Position numbers and translations under genes: made by a program
Shown here: positions 1 to 7,596 of the stretch, piece by piece
Position numbering within the stretch: position 1 is the stretch's first letter
Layout: each line of letters opens with the position of its first letter
Notes under the pieces: model-generated
Seen by the model: the letters and a program-made list of their open reading frames with translations, nothing else
Told to the model about the DNA's origin: nothing
Databases searched by the model: none
Source: a virus
Length of the DNA: 45,941 bases
Strand: one strand, 5' to 3'
Virus record (IMG/VR): IMGVR_UViG_3300044492_000068
Location: 1 to 45,941 of that record

Positions 1-36
1 CTGCGTCCTCGAGGAGCGACCGACTCGCGACGGCCG

Positions 37-54
37 CCCCTCCCCCTCCCCCCC
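37..54 (-). other. G-rich tract downstream of the last gene
   Basis: On the minus strand the bases following the TAG stop of the last gene read as runs of 7, 5 and 4 G separated by single A. Such a tract could fold as a G-quadruplex or act as a transcription pause. It lies at the window edge, so its context is incomplete. Confidence 0.4.
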
Positions 55-347
55 TATTGTCGCGTCGACGCCTGGCCATCACAGGCGCAGCGTTGCCGCA
101 CGTGCTCGACGATGGCGATCACGCGGCGGTACCCCCATCGCGCCTTGCCGTTCAGTCCTGTCGAGCGTCGTGCCTCGACACGGCCCTGCTCCTCGAGACG
201 GATGAGCGCGACAAAGATCGCGATGGCAGTCCAGAACCCGACGCGTCGACGCTGCGCGATGTAGGCCCGCACCTCGCCGAACGTCGGATCGGAGAGCCGA
301 TCGATTGCGTCGAGCGCGAGCTGCTCGAGCCGGTGTATGTCCCTCAT
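54..347 (-). CDS. Small winged-helix-like protein, unknown role
   Basis: A 97-residue basic protein. The core (residues about 15-75) has helical segments followed by a GKARWGYRR stretch that could be the wing of a winged helix, so DNA binding is possible but not shown. It is the last gene of the leftward early unit, 18 bases after the lipoprotein gene. No family is recognised with certainty. The G-rich tract begins immediately after its stop codon. Confidence 0.6.
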   Translation of the reverse strand: MRDIHRLEQLALDAIDRLSDPTFGEVRAYIAQRRRVGFWTAIAIFVALIRLEEQGRVEARRSTGLNGKARWGYRRVIAIVEHVRQRCACDGQASTRQ

Positions 348-365
348 GCCCTGGCCCTCCCTGCC

Positions 366-773
366 CTACTTCCCGATCTTCCCGCCAGTGATCGCCCCGG
401 GCGATCGGTTGAGCGAGAACGTGATGACGGCGGGCGCGCTGCTCTGCTGTCCGCTCCCCGGATCCGTGGAGATCAGGAGGTTCGTCGCCGTGATCGCTAC
501 CGTGTGCGAACCGAACGCCGGGATGGTGAGCGGGGTTCGTATGCACGAGCACGACTGATCGAGCGTCGGCGCCACACTGATCGGCGCGCCTCCGTCGAGC
601 GTCATTGTGTAGGACGTGACGCCATCCGCGGCGGGCGCCGGATCCCACTGCGCGTGCGCGACGAACGGGACCGATTGAGCGTAGAGCGTGACGCGGGCCG
701 GGCCAGTAAAGATCGCGCACGCGGCGAGAGCCAGGAGCGCGACGAGAATTCCGATCGAGCGTGTTCGTGTCAT
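366..773 (-). CDS. Predicted lipoprotein with Ig-like fold
   Basis: 135 residues. The N-terminus has arginines at residues 3 and 5, a hydrophobic stretch (residues 8-18) and an LAAC lipobox with the acceptor cysteine at residue 19, so export and lipidation by the host are predicted. The mature part, rich in Thr, Ser and Pro, looks like an immunoglobulin or fibronectin-type beta sandwich (SYTMTLDGG, SHTVAITATN). Phage lipoproteins encoded with early genes are known to act in superinfection exclusion, and that is a reasonable guess here but is only inferred from the signal and location. The start is an ATG preceded by AAGGGA. Confidence 0.7.
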   Translation of the reverse strand: MTRTRSIGILVALLALAACAIFTGPARVTLYAQSVPFVAHAQWDPAPAADGVTSYTMTLDGGAPISVAPTLDQSCSCIRTPLTIPAFGSHTVAITATNLLISTDPGSGQQSSAPAVITFSLNRSPGAITGGKIGK

Positions 774-792
774 TGCGTCGATTCCCTTCTAT

Positions 793-812
793 GGGTTGAG
801 GGTTGAGGGTTG
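793..812. repeat. Short tandem repeat GGGTTGA x ~2.9
   Basis: Three head-to-tail copies of the 7-mer GGGTTGA (the last lacking its A) fill much of the 42-base gap between the lipoprotein gene and the gene before it. Possibly a slippage product; no function seen. Confidence 0.6.
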
Positions 813-815
813 CCG

Positions 816-1118
816 CTACTCGTCGTCGTCGTCGCCGGGTTTCGAGATCTTGACCTTGACGTCCTCCGCTTCGGGGATCAGGTTGATCTCGATCCCGTGT
901 CGCTTGTACGTGGTTTTTTGGTGCTTGTGCATGAGCGGGATCAGGGCGGCCTTCCGTTTCCCCTCCTCGCGACTCAGCTCCATCCGCTCGTCGCGAACCT
1001 TCGCGTACGCCTTCGCCGCGTCCTCTAGCGGCTTGATCGCGCTGTCCTCCGTGCCGGGGAGATCGGCCTGTTCCGGCCGGGGTTTCCTCGAGCGCGTCGC
1101 GCCTGCCTTTTTCGCCAT
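816..1118 (-). CDS. Conserved-looking phage protein (internal start form)
   Basis: 100 residues starting at the internal ATG (MAKKAG). This start has its own AGAGGAG ribosome binding site about 9 bases upstream. The protein has a Lys/Arg-rich head, a charged helical middle (EDAAKAYAKVRDERMELSRE) and a C-terminal strand region ending in an acidic tail. It resembles small proteins found near replication and recombination genes of tailed phages, whose role is not known. The same frame continues open upstream to a GTG at 1304, so a longer form is also possible and is listed separately. Confidence 0.65.
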   Translation of the reverse strand: MAKKAGATRSRKPRPEQADLPGTEDSAIKPLEDAAKAYAKVRDERMELSREEGKRKAALIPLMHKHQKTTYKRHGIEINLIPEAEDVKVKISKPGDDDDE

Positions 1119-1304
1119 GCTGCTGTTCTCCTCTGAGCCCGGGCAATCCTCGCCGACGAGCGCCCCGGGCGGGTACGCTGGCCGGTCCTTCACGGTCTGA
1201 CGTCGCCAGAGCACGGCGCCGCATTCCTTGCACGCCTGGACGTCGAGCGCGTCGCGCGTCGCGCGATCCTCCGCCCGGTACCATGGGAGGACGTGCGCGC
1301 TCAC
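816..1304 (-). CDS. Long form: zinc-binding N-segment fused in frame to the 100-aa protein
   Basis: From the GTG at 1304, which overlaps the upstream TGA as GTGA, the frame stays open for 162 residues. The first about 62 residues carry CKEC and a later Cys (GEDCPG), compatible with a zinc knuckle. They look like an independent small gene whose stop has been lost, because the boundary is marked by a strong internal RBS and ATG at 1118. Both a long product and a separately initiated short product may be made. The overlap start is the usual arrangement in this operon. Confidence 0.5.
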   Translation of the reverse strand: MSAHVLPWYRAEDRATRDALDVQACKECGAVLWRRQTVKDRPAYPPGALVGEDCPGSEENSSMAKKAGATRSRKPRPEQADLPGTEDSAIKPLEDAAKAYAKVRDERMELSREEGKRKAALIPLMHKHQKTTYKRHGIEINLIPEAEDVKVKISKPGDDDDE

Positions 1305-1975
1305 GCGCTCGCCCGACGCTGTTCGTTCGCGAGATCGTCGCGCCGCTCCGCCCATGCTTTCCAGCACTCGCACCGATCCTTCCGCGAGACGCCGGCGTCG
1401 AGGACGTCGATCCAGCCAGGCGAGAGCGCGCACCGATCGCAATGCACGAACGGCCCGGCGCCCTGACGGCGGAGCGCCGCGGCGACTTGCTCGAGATCGT
1501 GCGAGTGCATCCCGTGACGCTCGATCACGTCGGCGAACTCCTCGACGTCGTGTTTCCGGAGGCGCCACACGGGCCGCCCGCGCTCGTCGACGGCCGGATC
1601 GCCGCCCTTCGTCGTCGCGCGCTGGCAATGGCACAACTGGTGATCCATCGCGGCGGCGCGCTGTTCGTCGGTGACCCGCTCGTCTTTCCAGAACGCCCGC
1701 CGGAGGAGAATCACGAAATCGAACTCGATCAGCTCGCGATCGAGATCGCTCGAGCGTTTGACCTGGCCGATCACGACGCGGCCGTCGGCGTCCGGTTGCC
1801 ACGTGAGGTTCCACGCGAGGACGAACCGGGCCGGGCGGAGATCGGGATGGTGCTCGCGGATCAATTCGTCCATGAGCGCGTATACCGGGTGTCCGTGCAC
1901 GTGATCGCGCGCGATCAGCTCGTACCCGACTCGCCGCGCCGTTGTGTTCCCGGGCTTGCCTTTTTTCGGTGCCAT
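1301..1975 (-). CDS. Phage metallopeptidase-like protein, active-site Glu replaced
   Basis: 224 residues. The central region DLDRELIEFDFVILL (residues 78-91) followed by an AMDHQLCHC motif (residues 109-117) matches the layout of the putative phage metallopeptidase family, in which the motif is normally HExxH. Here the second position is Gln (codon CAG at 1637-1639), so zinc could still bind through the two His but catalysis would be impaired. The C-terminal part has four more cysteines (CDRCALS and CECW). It lies between the RusA gene and the small zinc protein. The start is an ATG with a GGAGGAGGAG ribosome binding site. Confidence 0.7.
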   Translation of the reverse strand: MAPKKGKPGNTTARRVGYELIARDHVHGHPVYALMDELIREHHPDLRPARFVLAWNLTWQPDADGRVVIGQVKRSSDLDRELIEFDFVILLRRAFWKDERVTDEQRAAAMDHQLCHCQRATTKGGDPAVDERGRPVWRLRKHDVEEFADVIERHGMHSHDLEQVAAALRRQGAGPFVHCDRCALSPGWIDVLDAGVSRKDRCECWKAWAERRDDLANEQRRASA

Positions 1976-1990
1976 GGCTGTCTCCTCCTC

Positions 1991-2524
1991 CTACGTGAAC
2001 AAGGGCGGCGCCGCCGGATCGGCGACGGCCGCTTCGCTGACTGTGATCGTGACGCCGGCGCGCCCGCCGATCGGCGCGTATTGCTTCGCGAGTCGCATCG
2101 CCACGACCTGGCCGTCGTCGGCGTAGACGACGCCCGTGAGCGCGTCGAGGACACACCTCGCGAGCTTGTCGACGTCGGGCCTCGACGTGTGGGCGACGAT
2201 CGAGCTCCGGATCTTCTGCGGCCGCGCGAGGTGAAACACGAGATCGACGACGACGGCGCCCGCCATCAGTTCCCCTTGCACGAGCGGCCCTTTTCGGCGC
2301 GCCGCGATCGCCGTGTCCATCACGGTTTCCTGCCAGGCTTTCGCGTTCGGGTTGTCGTTCGTGATGAACGCCCGCGGCGAGATCCGTCGGCCGGTTTTCC
2401 GAAACTGATCGACGGCCGCGAGCACGTGCGCGAACGCGACGAACGCTTTCGCGGATCCCTTCGTCTGAGCGTCGCCCTCGACGGTGAACGTGAGCGAGCG
2501 CGAGCCAGCGGGAGCGACGATCAT
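1991..2524 (-). CDS. rusA: RusA-family Holliday junction resolvase
   Basis: 177 residues. The signature RPDVDKLAR (residues 115-123), then VLDALTGVVYADDGQV (125-140), places the acidic metal ligands Asp117, Asp119 and Asp136/137 as in RusA endodeoxyribonucleases, which cut four-way junctions during late replication or packaging. The start chosen is the ATG that overlaps the preceding stop as ATGA; a GTG/ATG further upstream (2551) would overlap the previous gene by 31 bases. It sits directly after the replication-like gene, the usual place in lambdoid-type replication modules. Confidence 0.88.
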   Translation of the reverse strand: MIVAPAGSRSLTFTVEGDAQTKGSAKAFVAFAHVLAAVDQFRKTGRRISPRAFITNDNPNAKAWQETVMDTAIAARRKGPLVQGELMAGAVVVDLVFHLARPQKIRSSIVAHTSRPDVDKLARCVLDALTGVVYADDGQVVAMRLAKQYAPIGGRAGVTITVSEAAVADPAAPPLFT

Positions 2525-3297
2525 CGGCCGGGCCTCCCCGCTGCGCGCCATTCCGATCGCTCAGCGTCACGCGCGGCGCCGGGCGACGAGAACCGCGCGA
2601 TCGCCAGCTCCGCCTGATTGTGGAAATCGTCGACGGCGTAGATCAGGCCGGCGCGCGCGGCCGTGCACTTGAGGTGCTCGATCACGTCGCCATGGTGAGG
2701 AGCCGGGCCGCCCGAACGGTAGAGACTCGCGACTTCCCGCCACACGAGGGCCCGGAGGACGTTCGTCGCCTCGACTGGCGGCCGTCGCCGTTTCGGGTTT
2801 TCCACAGGTTTTCCACGTTCCGCCGTGCGGAGCGCGGCGTGATCTTCGGCCTGTACGGGGACGGGATCCGGATCAAGGACGGGATCGCGCGCGCGCGAGC
2901 GCCGAGGACTCCGCGTGGAGTCCGAACGGACACGCTGATCCTTTTCCTCCCGCTCCTGTCGCTTCCGAGCGGCGTCGCGTTCCCGTTTGTCCTTTACGTC
3001 CTGAGACTTAGGGTTGTGATGGTGGTAATCATGGATCCGCCAGCCGCCCGGGACCGGATCCCATAATCCGACATCAGCGAATCCCAAAACGAGCGCGATT
3101 TCGCCCGGTTTTCGATCGATCTTGAACGACTTTACGACCGATTCCGACAGGAATCCGTCGGTCAGGTGCTTGTTCGCGTAGGCCAGCCCCGCCACGTAGA
3201 CGGCGAACGCCCGGGCGATTCCATGCCGCCCGAGGTGCCGCCCCGCGTCGAAAAACTTCGGGTGATCCGCGATGCCGTCGTCGAGCTTGACCCACAC
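2521..3297 (-). CDS. Replication-initiation-like winged-helix protein
   Basis: 258 residues with a GTG start. The N-terminus (MWVKLDDGIADHPKFFDAG, then AFAVYVAGLAYANKHLTDGFL) is typical of phage proteins with an N-terminal winged helix found at replication loci, analogous to lambda O-type or replisome organiser proteins. A highly charged linker (about residues 100-170) separates it from a C-terminal helical domain (about 175-240). It precedes the RusA gene with a 4-base overlap. Origin recognition is a role expected from the family layout, not shown here. No clear iteron array was found in the gene. Confidence 0.7.
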   Translation of the reverse strand: MWVKLDDGIADHPKFFDAGRHLGRHGIARAFAVYVAGLAYANKHLTDGFLSESVVKSFKIDRKPGEIALVLGFADVGLWDPVPGGWRIHDYHHHNPKSQDVKDKRERDAARKRQEREEKDQRVRSDSTRSPRRSRARDPVLDPDPVPVQAEDHAALRTAERGKPVENPKRRRPPVEATNVLRALVWREVASLYRSGGPAPHHGDVIEHLKCTAARAGLIYAVDDFHNQAELAIARFSSPGAARDAERSEWRAAGRPGR

Positions 3298-3300
3298 GGG

Positions 3301-3567
3301 CTACGACTCCGAACGCGTCGTGAGGCCCTCGCTCGAGGCGCCCGGCGCCCCGCCCTCCGGCGTCGATATCTCGCCGGGTGTTACCTCCCTCGAGCGCCGG
3401 GCGGGCCGCCTGGCCCCTTCTGCGGCCGCGTGGGCGCGGGCCGGTTCCGACTTCGCCCGTCGATCGATCGTGCCCTTGCAGACGGCGAGGACCGTACGAG
3501 CGGAGTCGAGATCGGCCGTCTGGAAAAACTCGACGGCGGCGTCGGCCGGGTTGCGTTTACGTGCCAT
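3301..3567 (-). CDS. Small hypothetical phage protein
   Basis: 88 residues, start ATG with a CACGAGGAGA ribosome binding site. The conserved-looking part is at the N-terminus (residues 9-36, with FFQTADLDSARTVLAVCKGT), which should be helical. The C-terminal half is a low-complexity Ala/Arg/Pro/Gly tail. It lies just before the replication-like gene. Function unknown. Confidence 0.65.
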   Translation of the reverse strand: MARKRNPADAAVEFFQTADLDSARTVLAVCKGTIDRRAKSEPARAHAAAEGARRPARRSREVTPGEISTPEGGAPGASSEGLTTRSES

Positions 3568-3600
3568 GGTTCAGTCTCCTCGTGTGTAGCGGGTTCGGGT

Positions 3601-3927
3601 TCAGACGTTCGATCGGTGCGGGCCGTCGCGGCGTCGCTTCTCAAACATCGGGTGCTGTCGTTCTTTCTCGCCGGAGAGTTTCGGCGCGCCGTCCCGCGCC
3701 GCGTTCTTGTGTTCGCGCTCGTGCACGTCGGCGTCGACGGCCGCGACGTCGGGAGCCAGGCCGGCCGCTGCGCGCGCGCGCGGTTGCTCGAGCTTCGCGA
3801 TCGTGTCGCACAGGTAACAGCCGCGGCCGCCGCGTTCGATCGAGCTGAGACACGGGCCGAACCCGCATCCCTCACGGCCCTCGCCCGTGCTCTCGTCGAC
3901 GCGGCGGCCGGCGGCGTTGATGATCAC
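3601..3927 (-). CDS. Cys-containing hypothetical protein
   Basis: 108 residues, GTG start overlapping the upstream TGA (GTGA). Cysteines near residues 21, 26, 37 and 40 (CGFGPC, CYLC) may form a small zinc site. The second half is charged and probably disordered. No family recognised. Confidence 0.6.
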   Translation of the reverse strand: MIINAAGRRVDESTGEGREGCGFGPCLSSIERGGRGCYLCDTIAKLEQPRARAAAGLAPDVAAVDADVHEREHKNAARDGAPKLSGEKERQHPMFEKRRRDGPHRSNV

Positions 3928-4067
3928 GGTTTCGTCCCGACGCAGAGCTTCGCGAGCTTGAGCGCGAGCGCCTCGAAATCGCGACAGGCTTTGTCCGGAT
4001 CGGGATCGGGCTCACGGTGGATCGCGAGGAGCTTCCGGGCGAGGGTTTTCTCGAGGTTCGTCGCCAC
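3924..4067 (-). CDS. 47-residue helical hypothetical protein
   Basis: A short gene fitting exactly between its neighbours: GTG start 2 bases after the upstream TAA, with a GGGGGGAAAG purine tract before it, and a stop overlapping the next GTG as GTGA. The product (MATNLEKTLARKLLAI at the N-terminus, ALALKLAKLCVGTKP at the C-terminus) is helical. Codon use matches the flanking genes. Function unknown. Confidence 0.6.
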   Translation of the reverse strand: MATNLEKTLARKLLAIHREPDPDPDKACRDFEALALKLAKLCVGTKP

Positions 4068-4069
4068 GG

Positions 4070-4285
4070 TTACTTTCCCCCCTTCCCGTGAGCGTCGGCG
4101 TAGTCGAGCATCGTCGAGAGCTGCTCGACCTGGCCGACGACGATCACGCCGACGAGCGGCCGTTCGCCTGCGTCGTTCGCGGGCCCGTAGAGCGGCCGCG
4201 TGTCCTCCGCCGCAAGCGTCGCGAGCGCGTCGGGGTTCCGATCGCCGATCGCGAACGTGACGCGCGGGATCTTGATCGTCCTCAT
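4070..4285 (-). CDS. Small hypothetical protein
   Basis: 71 residues beginning at an ATG that overlaps the nuclease stop codon (ATGA), which indicates translational coupling to the nuclease gene. It contains a VIVVGQVEQLSTMLDYADAHG stretch. No motif recognised. Confidence 0.65.
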   Translation of the reverse strand: MRTIKIPRVTFAIGDRNPDALATLAAEDTRPLYGPANDAGERPLVGVIVVGQVEQLSTMLDYADAHGKGGK

Positions 4286-5343
4286 GCGGTTTTCTCCTCC
4301 GGCGCCGCCGCCGGCCCGTCGAGCCGCACGATCTCGATCCGGAACGACCCTTTAGGATCGACCGTCGTGTACCGCTTTTTGATGTCGGCCGGGATCTCCG
4401 TCGTGCTCTTTTTCTGCCACTTGCCGGAGATTACGAACGGCCCGGCGATCCCGTCCTCGATCCCGCGAAGCTCGCCCTTGATCTGTTTGTCGAGCTTGTC
4501 GAATTCCTTCGCCGCCGCCTCAAGCTCGTCGCGTCGCGCGAGTCGCTTCTGCAGCTCCGGATCGGTGAGCACGACGGCGCCGCCTGCGATGAGCGGCGGA
4601 TTGCATTCGGTGCCGTACCACGCGCACCGCTTACACTCCGCCGCGTCGCCCTCGAGGAATGGCGGGAGGGTTTTCGCCTCGACGTGATCGATCGCCAGTT
4701 CGGCGCGCGTGAGGAAATCCTCCATCCGCTCGACGTGCTGATCCAGTTCCACGGGGAGGAGTTTCGGGATCCCGCTGCGATCGAGGAGGAGGAATCCGAA
4801 CGGTTCCCCGGCGCCCCACAGGTACGAGAGCAATTGATGCGCGCCCGATCGCGTCCATGGGTTGTCGAACAGATCCGCGAACGTCTCGATCCGATCGACC
4901 ATCATCGGCGACCACGCCTTCACCTCGAGCGGCGGCCGCGCGCCGCCGATCTCGATCCGCGCGTCGACCTTGCCGGAGATCGCGATCCGCCCCTTGCGAT
5001 CCTTGAGCTGAAACCGTTCCTGCTGGCCGATGAGGGTAAACGACGGTTCTGAGTCGCGCCCGATCCGTGTGAGATCGGCGAGGAGATCCCGCTCGCGATC
5101 GTCGCCGCGGCGGAACCGTGCGAGCACCTCCGGCGGCCAGGGCGGGAGCTTCTCCGGCCGGGCCATCTCGTACACCATGCGCCGGGTACACGTGCGATAG
5201 GCCGACGCGTAGGCGTACGGGTGAGGTGTCTGAGGGCGAGCGGAGCGCGCGAGGTACGCGCCCCATGCCGACTCGATCCCTTTGGCGACCACGGCGGGAT
5301 TGAGCGGCGGCGGCGTCGACGGAGCGGCGGATGGTTCCGACAT
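4282..5343 (-). CDS. PD-(D/E)XK nuclease, Cas4/RecB-like with Fe-S cysteines
   Basis: 353 residues. The catalytic core is SGKVDARIEI (Asp127) followed by PLEVKAW (Glu140-x-Lys142). A cysteine at residue 52 in CTRRMVYEM and three near the C-terminus (Cys237, Cys240, Cys247 in CKRCAWYGTEC) match the four-cysteine iron-sulfur arrangement of Cas4 and AddB-type nucleases. The expected role is a 5'-3' or single-strand exonuclease in phage recombination, working with the protein encoded just upstream. The start is one of two adjacent ATGs (5346 or 5343); 5343 sits 4 bases from AGGAGG. No CRISPR array or cas1 is nearby, so a CRISPR role is unlikely. Confidence 0.82.
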   Translation of the reverse strand: MSEPSAAPSTPPPLNPAVVAKGIESAWGAYLARSARPQTPHPYAYASAYRTCTRRMVYEMARPEKLPPWPPEVLARFRRGDDRERDLLADLTRIGRDSEPSFTLIGQQERFQLKDRKGRIAISGKVDARIEIGGARPPLEVKAWSPMMVDRIETFADLFDNPWTRSGAHQLLSYLWGAGEPFGFLLLDRSGIPKLLPVELDQHVERMEDFLTRAELAIDHVEAKTLPPFLEGDAAECKRCAWYGTECNPPLIAGGAVVLTDPELQKRLARRDELEAAAKEFDKLDKQIKGELRGIEDGIAGPFVISGKWQKKSTTEIPADIKKRYTTVDPKGSFRIEIVRLDGPAAAPEEKTA

Positions 5344-6371
5344 CATCCCTCCTGGCCGGGCTCGCGCGTCGAGCGGCGCGCCTGCCCGTGAGCGGGCCCG
5401 AAGATCTCGTCGGCCGGAACCTCGCGATCGACGCGGCCCGCCGGCGGAGCTGTCGAGCGCGTCGCGGTACCGGCGCCGGGCGACGGCGCGGCGGCGGCCG
5501 TCGTGCCTGCCGGTCCCGACGACGACGCGGCCGCGGCGGCGCGCTGCGCGGCGCCCTGCTCCCATTCGGCGGCGTCGACGATGAACCGCTTGTCGGCGTG
5601 ATCCTTGTATTTCGGACAGCCGTAGAACCCGGGCCGTCCGTCCTTCCCGGCGCGGAACACGCCGGCGCTCTTGCAGTGAGGACAGATCGGCGGATCGACG
5701 GCGGGCGCCTTTGCGCTCCTCGCGCCGAGCCGCTCGTCGCGCGTGCCGAACCCGCGCCCGTGCCGACAGTTGTCGATCTTTTTCGGCGTGCCCTCCCACG
5801 CGGCCGCGATCTCCTCGACGGGAACCGACTTCATCCCGGCGAGCTCGCGCGTCACGCCGCCGTCGAGGTTCGCGCGCGCCGCCTTGCGGACCAAAACCTC
5901 GAGCGCGACGCCGACGACGCCGCGACAGAAATCGTCAGTGCTCGAGCGCGCGCCCTCGATCTGCTCGAGCGTCTGACCCGTGATCCGGCATCGCCCCGAA
6001 CCGCGAACGATGTACGTGAACACGGCGGCGTCGTTGCCGGTGATCTTCTCCGGATCCGACACGTCGAACACGTCGATCCCCCACAGATCGCGGAACCGTT
6101 CGGCGCCGGAGTCCTGGCAGTACCCGACGATCTGCCCGCCCTGATCGTCCGGTGCTTTGAACAGGAGCCAGTCGGCCGGGCTCGTGAGTCGGATCGACGC
6201 CTTCCGGAGCGTCTCGACGACTTGCACACGGGCCTCGATGATCTCGACGGCCTCGCCCTTGCGGCCCGCCAGTTCGTTCAGGTTCGTCGGCGCGCCGGGA
6301 TGCCGGATCAGGTGTTTCGGTTCGGCGTCGAGCACTTCGGCGTCGACGGGGTTTGCTCTCTCACTGCTCAT
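5343..6371 (-). CDS. Recombination-associated phage protein with C-terminal zinc ribbon
   Basis: 342 residues. The N-terminal about 220 residues (with SPADWLLFKAP, DLWGIDVF, TDDFCRG and CRHGRGFG segments) resemble a phage protein family usually encoded next to an exonuclease, whose biochemical role I do not know. A following segment CPHCKSAG...GCPKYKDH resembles the C4 zinc finger of type I topoisomerases, with His replacing the last Cys. The tail after residue 275 is an Ala/Gly/Pro-rich linker. Its stop overlaps the nuclease start, so the two are coupled. A DNA-binding partner for the nuclease is the most likely role (inference). Confidence 0.65.
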   Translation of the reverse strand: MSSERANPVDAEVLDAEPKHLIRHPGAPTNLNELAGRKGEAVEIIEARVQVVETLRKASIRLTSPADWLLFKAPDDQGGQIVGYCQDSGAERFRDLWGIDVFDVSDPEKITGNDAAVFTYIVRGSGRCRITGQTLEQIEGARSSTDDFCRGVVGVALEVLVRKAARANLDGGVTRELAGMKSVPVEEIAAAWEGTPKKIDNCRHGRGFGTRDERLGARSAKAPAVDPPICPHCKSAGVFRAGKDGRPGFYGCPKYKDHADKRFIVDAAEWEQGAAQRAAAAASSSGPAGTTAAAAPSPGAGTATRSTAPPAGRVDREVPADEIFGPAHGQARRSTREPGQEG

Positions 6372-6410
6372 GGTTTCTGACTCCTATCCTTCGTGTTGAT
6401 CGGTGCTCTG

Positions 6411-6641
6411 TTACTGCCCGCGCCACGGTTCCGGCGCGATCCCCAGGCGGCGCGCGAGGATCGCCTCCCTGATCTCGTACCTCGCTCGACGACGCCGGCG
6501 CGCCTCGCTTCCACGGAACGCCCTCAGCTCACGCGCGAGCCCGACGAGCGCCGCTGTCGCCGCTCGAGCGGCCGCGCCCATCGGATCGAACGCGTCGACC
6601 ACTGCGCGCGCGATGGCGGCGCCGTCGAGCGTGACTCTCAC
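6411..6641 (-). CDS. Small basic hypothetical protein
   Basis: 76 residues, GTG start overlapping the upstream TGA. Mostly helical, Ala/Arg-rich, ending APEPWRGQ. No family recognised; codon use agrees with the operon. Confidence 0.55.
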   Translation of the reverse strand: MRVTLDGAAIARAVVDAFDPMGAAARAATAALVGLARELRAFRGSEARRRRRARYEIREAILARRLGIAPEPWRGQ

Positions 6642-6844
6642 TTGCGCCCCTTCACCTTGATCGAGACGCGGCGCGTTCCCTTCCGACGCGGCCGCGCGAT
6701 CCGCTTCTCCATCTCCGCGATCATCCCGTCGCGGATCCCCTCGAGCGCCTCCGTCGGGAGCCCGTTCGCGAGCGCCGCGACAACAGCCGTCGGTTCGCCG
6801 CGGAGCGTGAGCGCGACCGTGATCACTGCCGATCCCTTTTTCAT
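6638..6844 (-). CDS. Small basic hypothetical protein
   Basis: 68 residues, ATG start overlapping the upstream stop. Begins MKKGSAVITVALTLRGEP and ends with a strongly basic segment (ARPRRKGTRRVSIKVKGRK), suggesting nucleic acid contact. Unknown family. Confidence 0.6.
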   Translation of the reverse strand: MKKGSAVITVALTLRGEPTAVVAALANGLPTEALEGIRDGMIAEMEKRIARPRRKGTRRVSIKVKGRK

Positions 6845-7257
6845 CGTCTACCCCTTTTCCATTTGGTTGTATTGCCGGAGGGCCGCGGCGGCGCGGCGGC
6901 GTCGAGCGCGTGATCCTCCGGCGTCCCGAAGATCTCGCCGGAGTGTTTCGGACAGAGGAGGCCGTCGCCGGTCTGATCGGTCATGAACCGGCCCTCGCCG
7001 GCTTCGCACGTCGCCACGTGCGCGCCTGGCCCGGCGAGGATCAGGACGTCGGGCCATCGCCACTCGCCGCCGTCCGTTTTGACCTTGAAGTACTTCCCGC
7101 TCCCGTCCTTTTTCTCGCACGACAGGAGGCGCCCGGGCGCGCGATCGGCGCCGACGAGCACGCGATCGTAATGCTTGAAACACGACGGGATCGGTTTCCG
7201 CTCGCTCGCGCCGCCGCTGCGGAACCCGCCGAACGTGCCATACGGGAACCGCGCCAC
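6841..7257 (-). CDS. Hypothetical protein
   Basis: 138 residues from a GTG that shares a base with the upstream TAG. Three cysteines are spread over the protein (CFKHYD, SCEKKDG, ATCEAGEG) with a further LCPKHSG near the C-terminus, compatible with a zinc-stabilised fold. A WRWPDVLILAGPG strand segment lies in the middle. No family recognised. Confidence 0.6.
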   Translation of the reverse strand: MARFPYGTFGGFRSGGASERKPIPSCFKHYDRVLVGADRAPGRLLSCEKKDGSGKYFKVKTDGGEWRWPDVLILAGPGAHVATCEAGEGRFMTDQTGDGLLCPKHSGEIFGTPEDHALDAAAPPRPSGNTTKWKRGRR

Positions 7258-7571
7258 TACTTGCACGCCTCGAGGATCTCGCCGACGCGCGCGGCGCCCG
7301 TCACGCGCGACAGATAGGCCCGGGCCCCACAGTGCAGGCAGGCCAGGAACTCGCCGCCGGGCGCGGCTGGATCCTCGCGCCACGTCCCGAGATCGTGACG
7401 GTTCGCGCGCCCGTGGATCCTGACGGCGATCCGCTCGAGCGCGACGGACTGTTCAGGCGTCGGCGCGGCGCCGGGCGACTGGCGGGCGAGCGCGATCGAG
7501 GCCCTCGCGTGCTCGCGGTAGTGTGGATTTCCAGCGGGAAAACGGGATCGTGTAGAATGGCAATCGCTCAT
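7257..7571 (-). CDS. Hypothetical protein with CxxC
   Basis: 104 residues. A CLHCGARAYL motif near residue 78 and a final Cys suggest a small zinc site. The ATG is preceded by the recurrent CACGAAAGGA ribosome binding element and, further upstream, by a 13-bp hairpin, so this gene may be regulated separately from the Dam gene before it. Confidence 0.6.
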   Translation of the reverse strand: MSDCHSTRSRFPAGNPHYREHARASIALARQSPGAAPTPEQSVALERIAVRIHGRANRHDLGTWREDPAAPGGEFLACLHCGARAYLSRVTGAARVGEILEACK

Positions 7572-7581
7572 CGGGTTTCGG

Positions 7582-7591
7582 TCCTTTCGTG
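7582..7591 (-). promoter_or_regulatory. Recurrent ribosome binding element CACGAAAGGA
   Basis: The decamer CACGAAAGGA lies 10 bases before the start at 7571. The identical decamer precedes the starts at 11273 and 15216, and a one-mismatch copy precedes 45591. Confidence 0.6.
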
Positions 7592-7596
7592 CTCTG

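Noticed and set aside
816-2570. 584-codon minus-strand frame across the metallopeptidase and RusA genes
   Set aside because: Only its last 162 codons are coding; the rest overlaps two genes with better motifs in other frames.
4282-5343. Cas4-like nuclease as a sign of a CRISPR system
   Set aside because: No repeats, cas1 or cas2 seen; the neighbour is a recombination-type phage protein, so a phage exonuclease is more likely.
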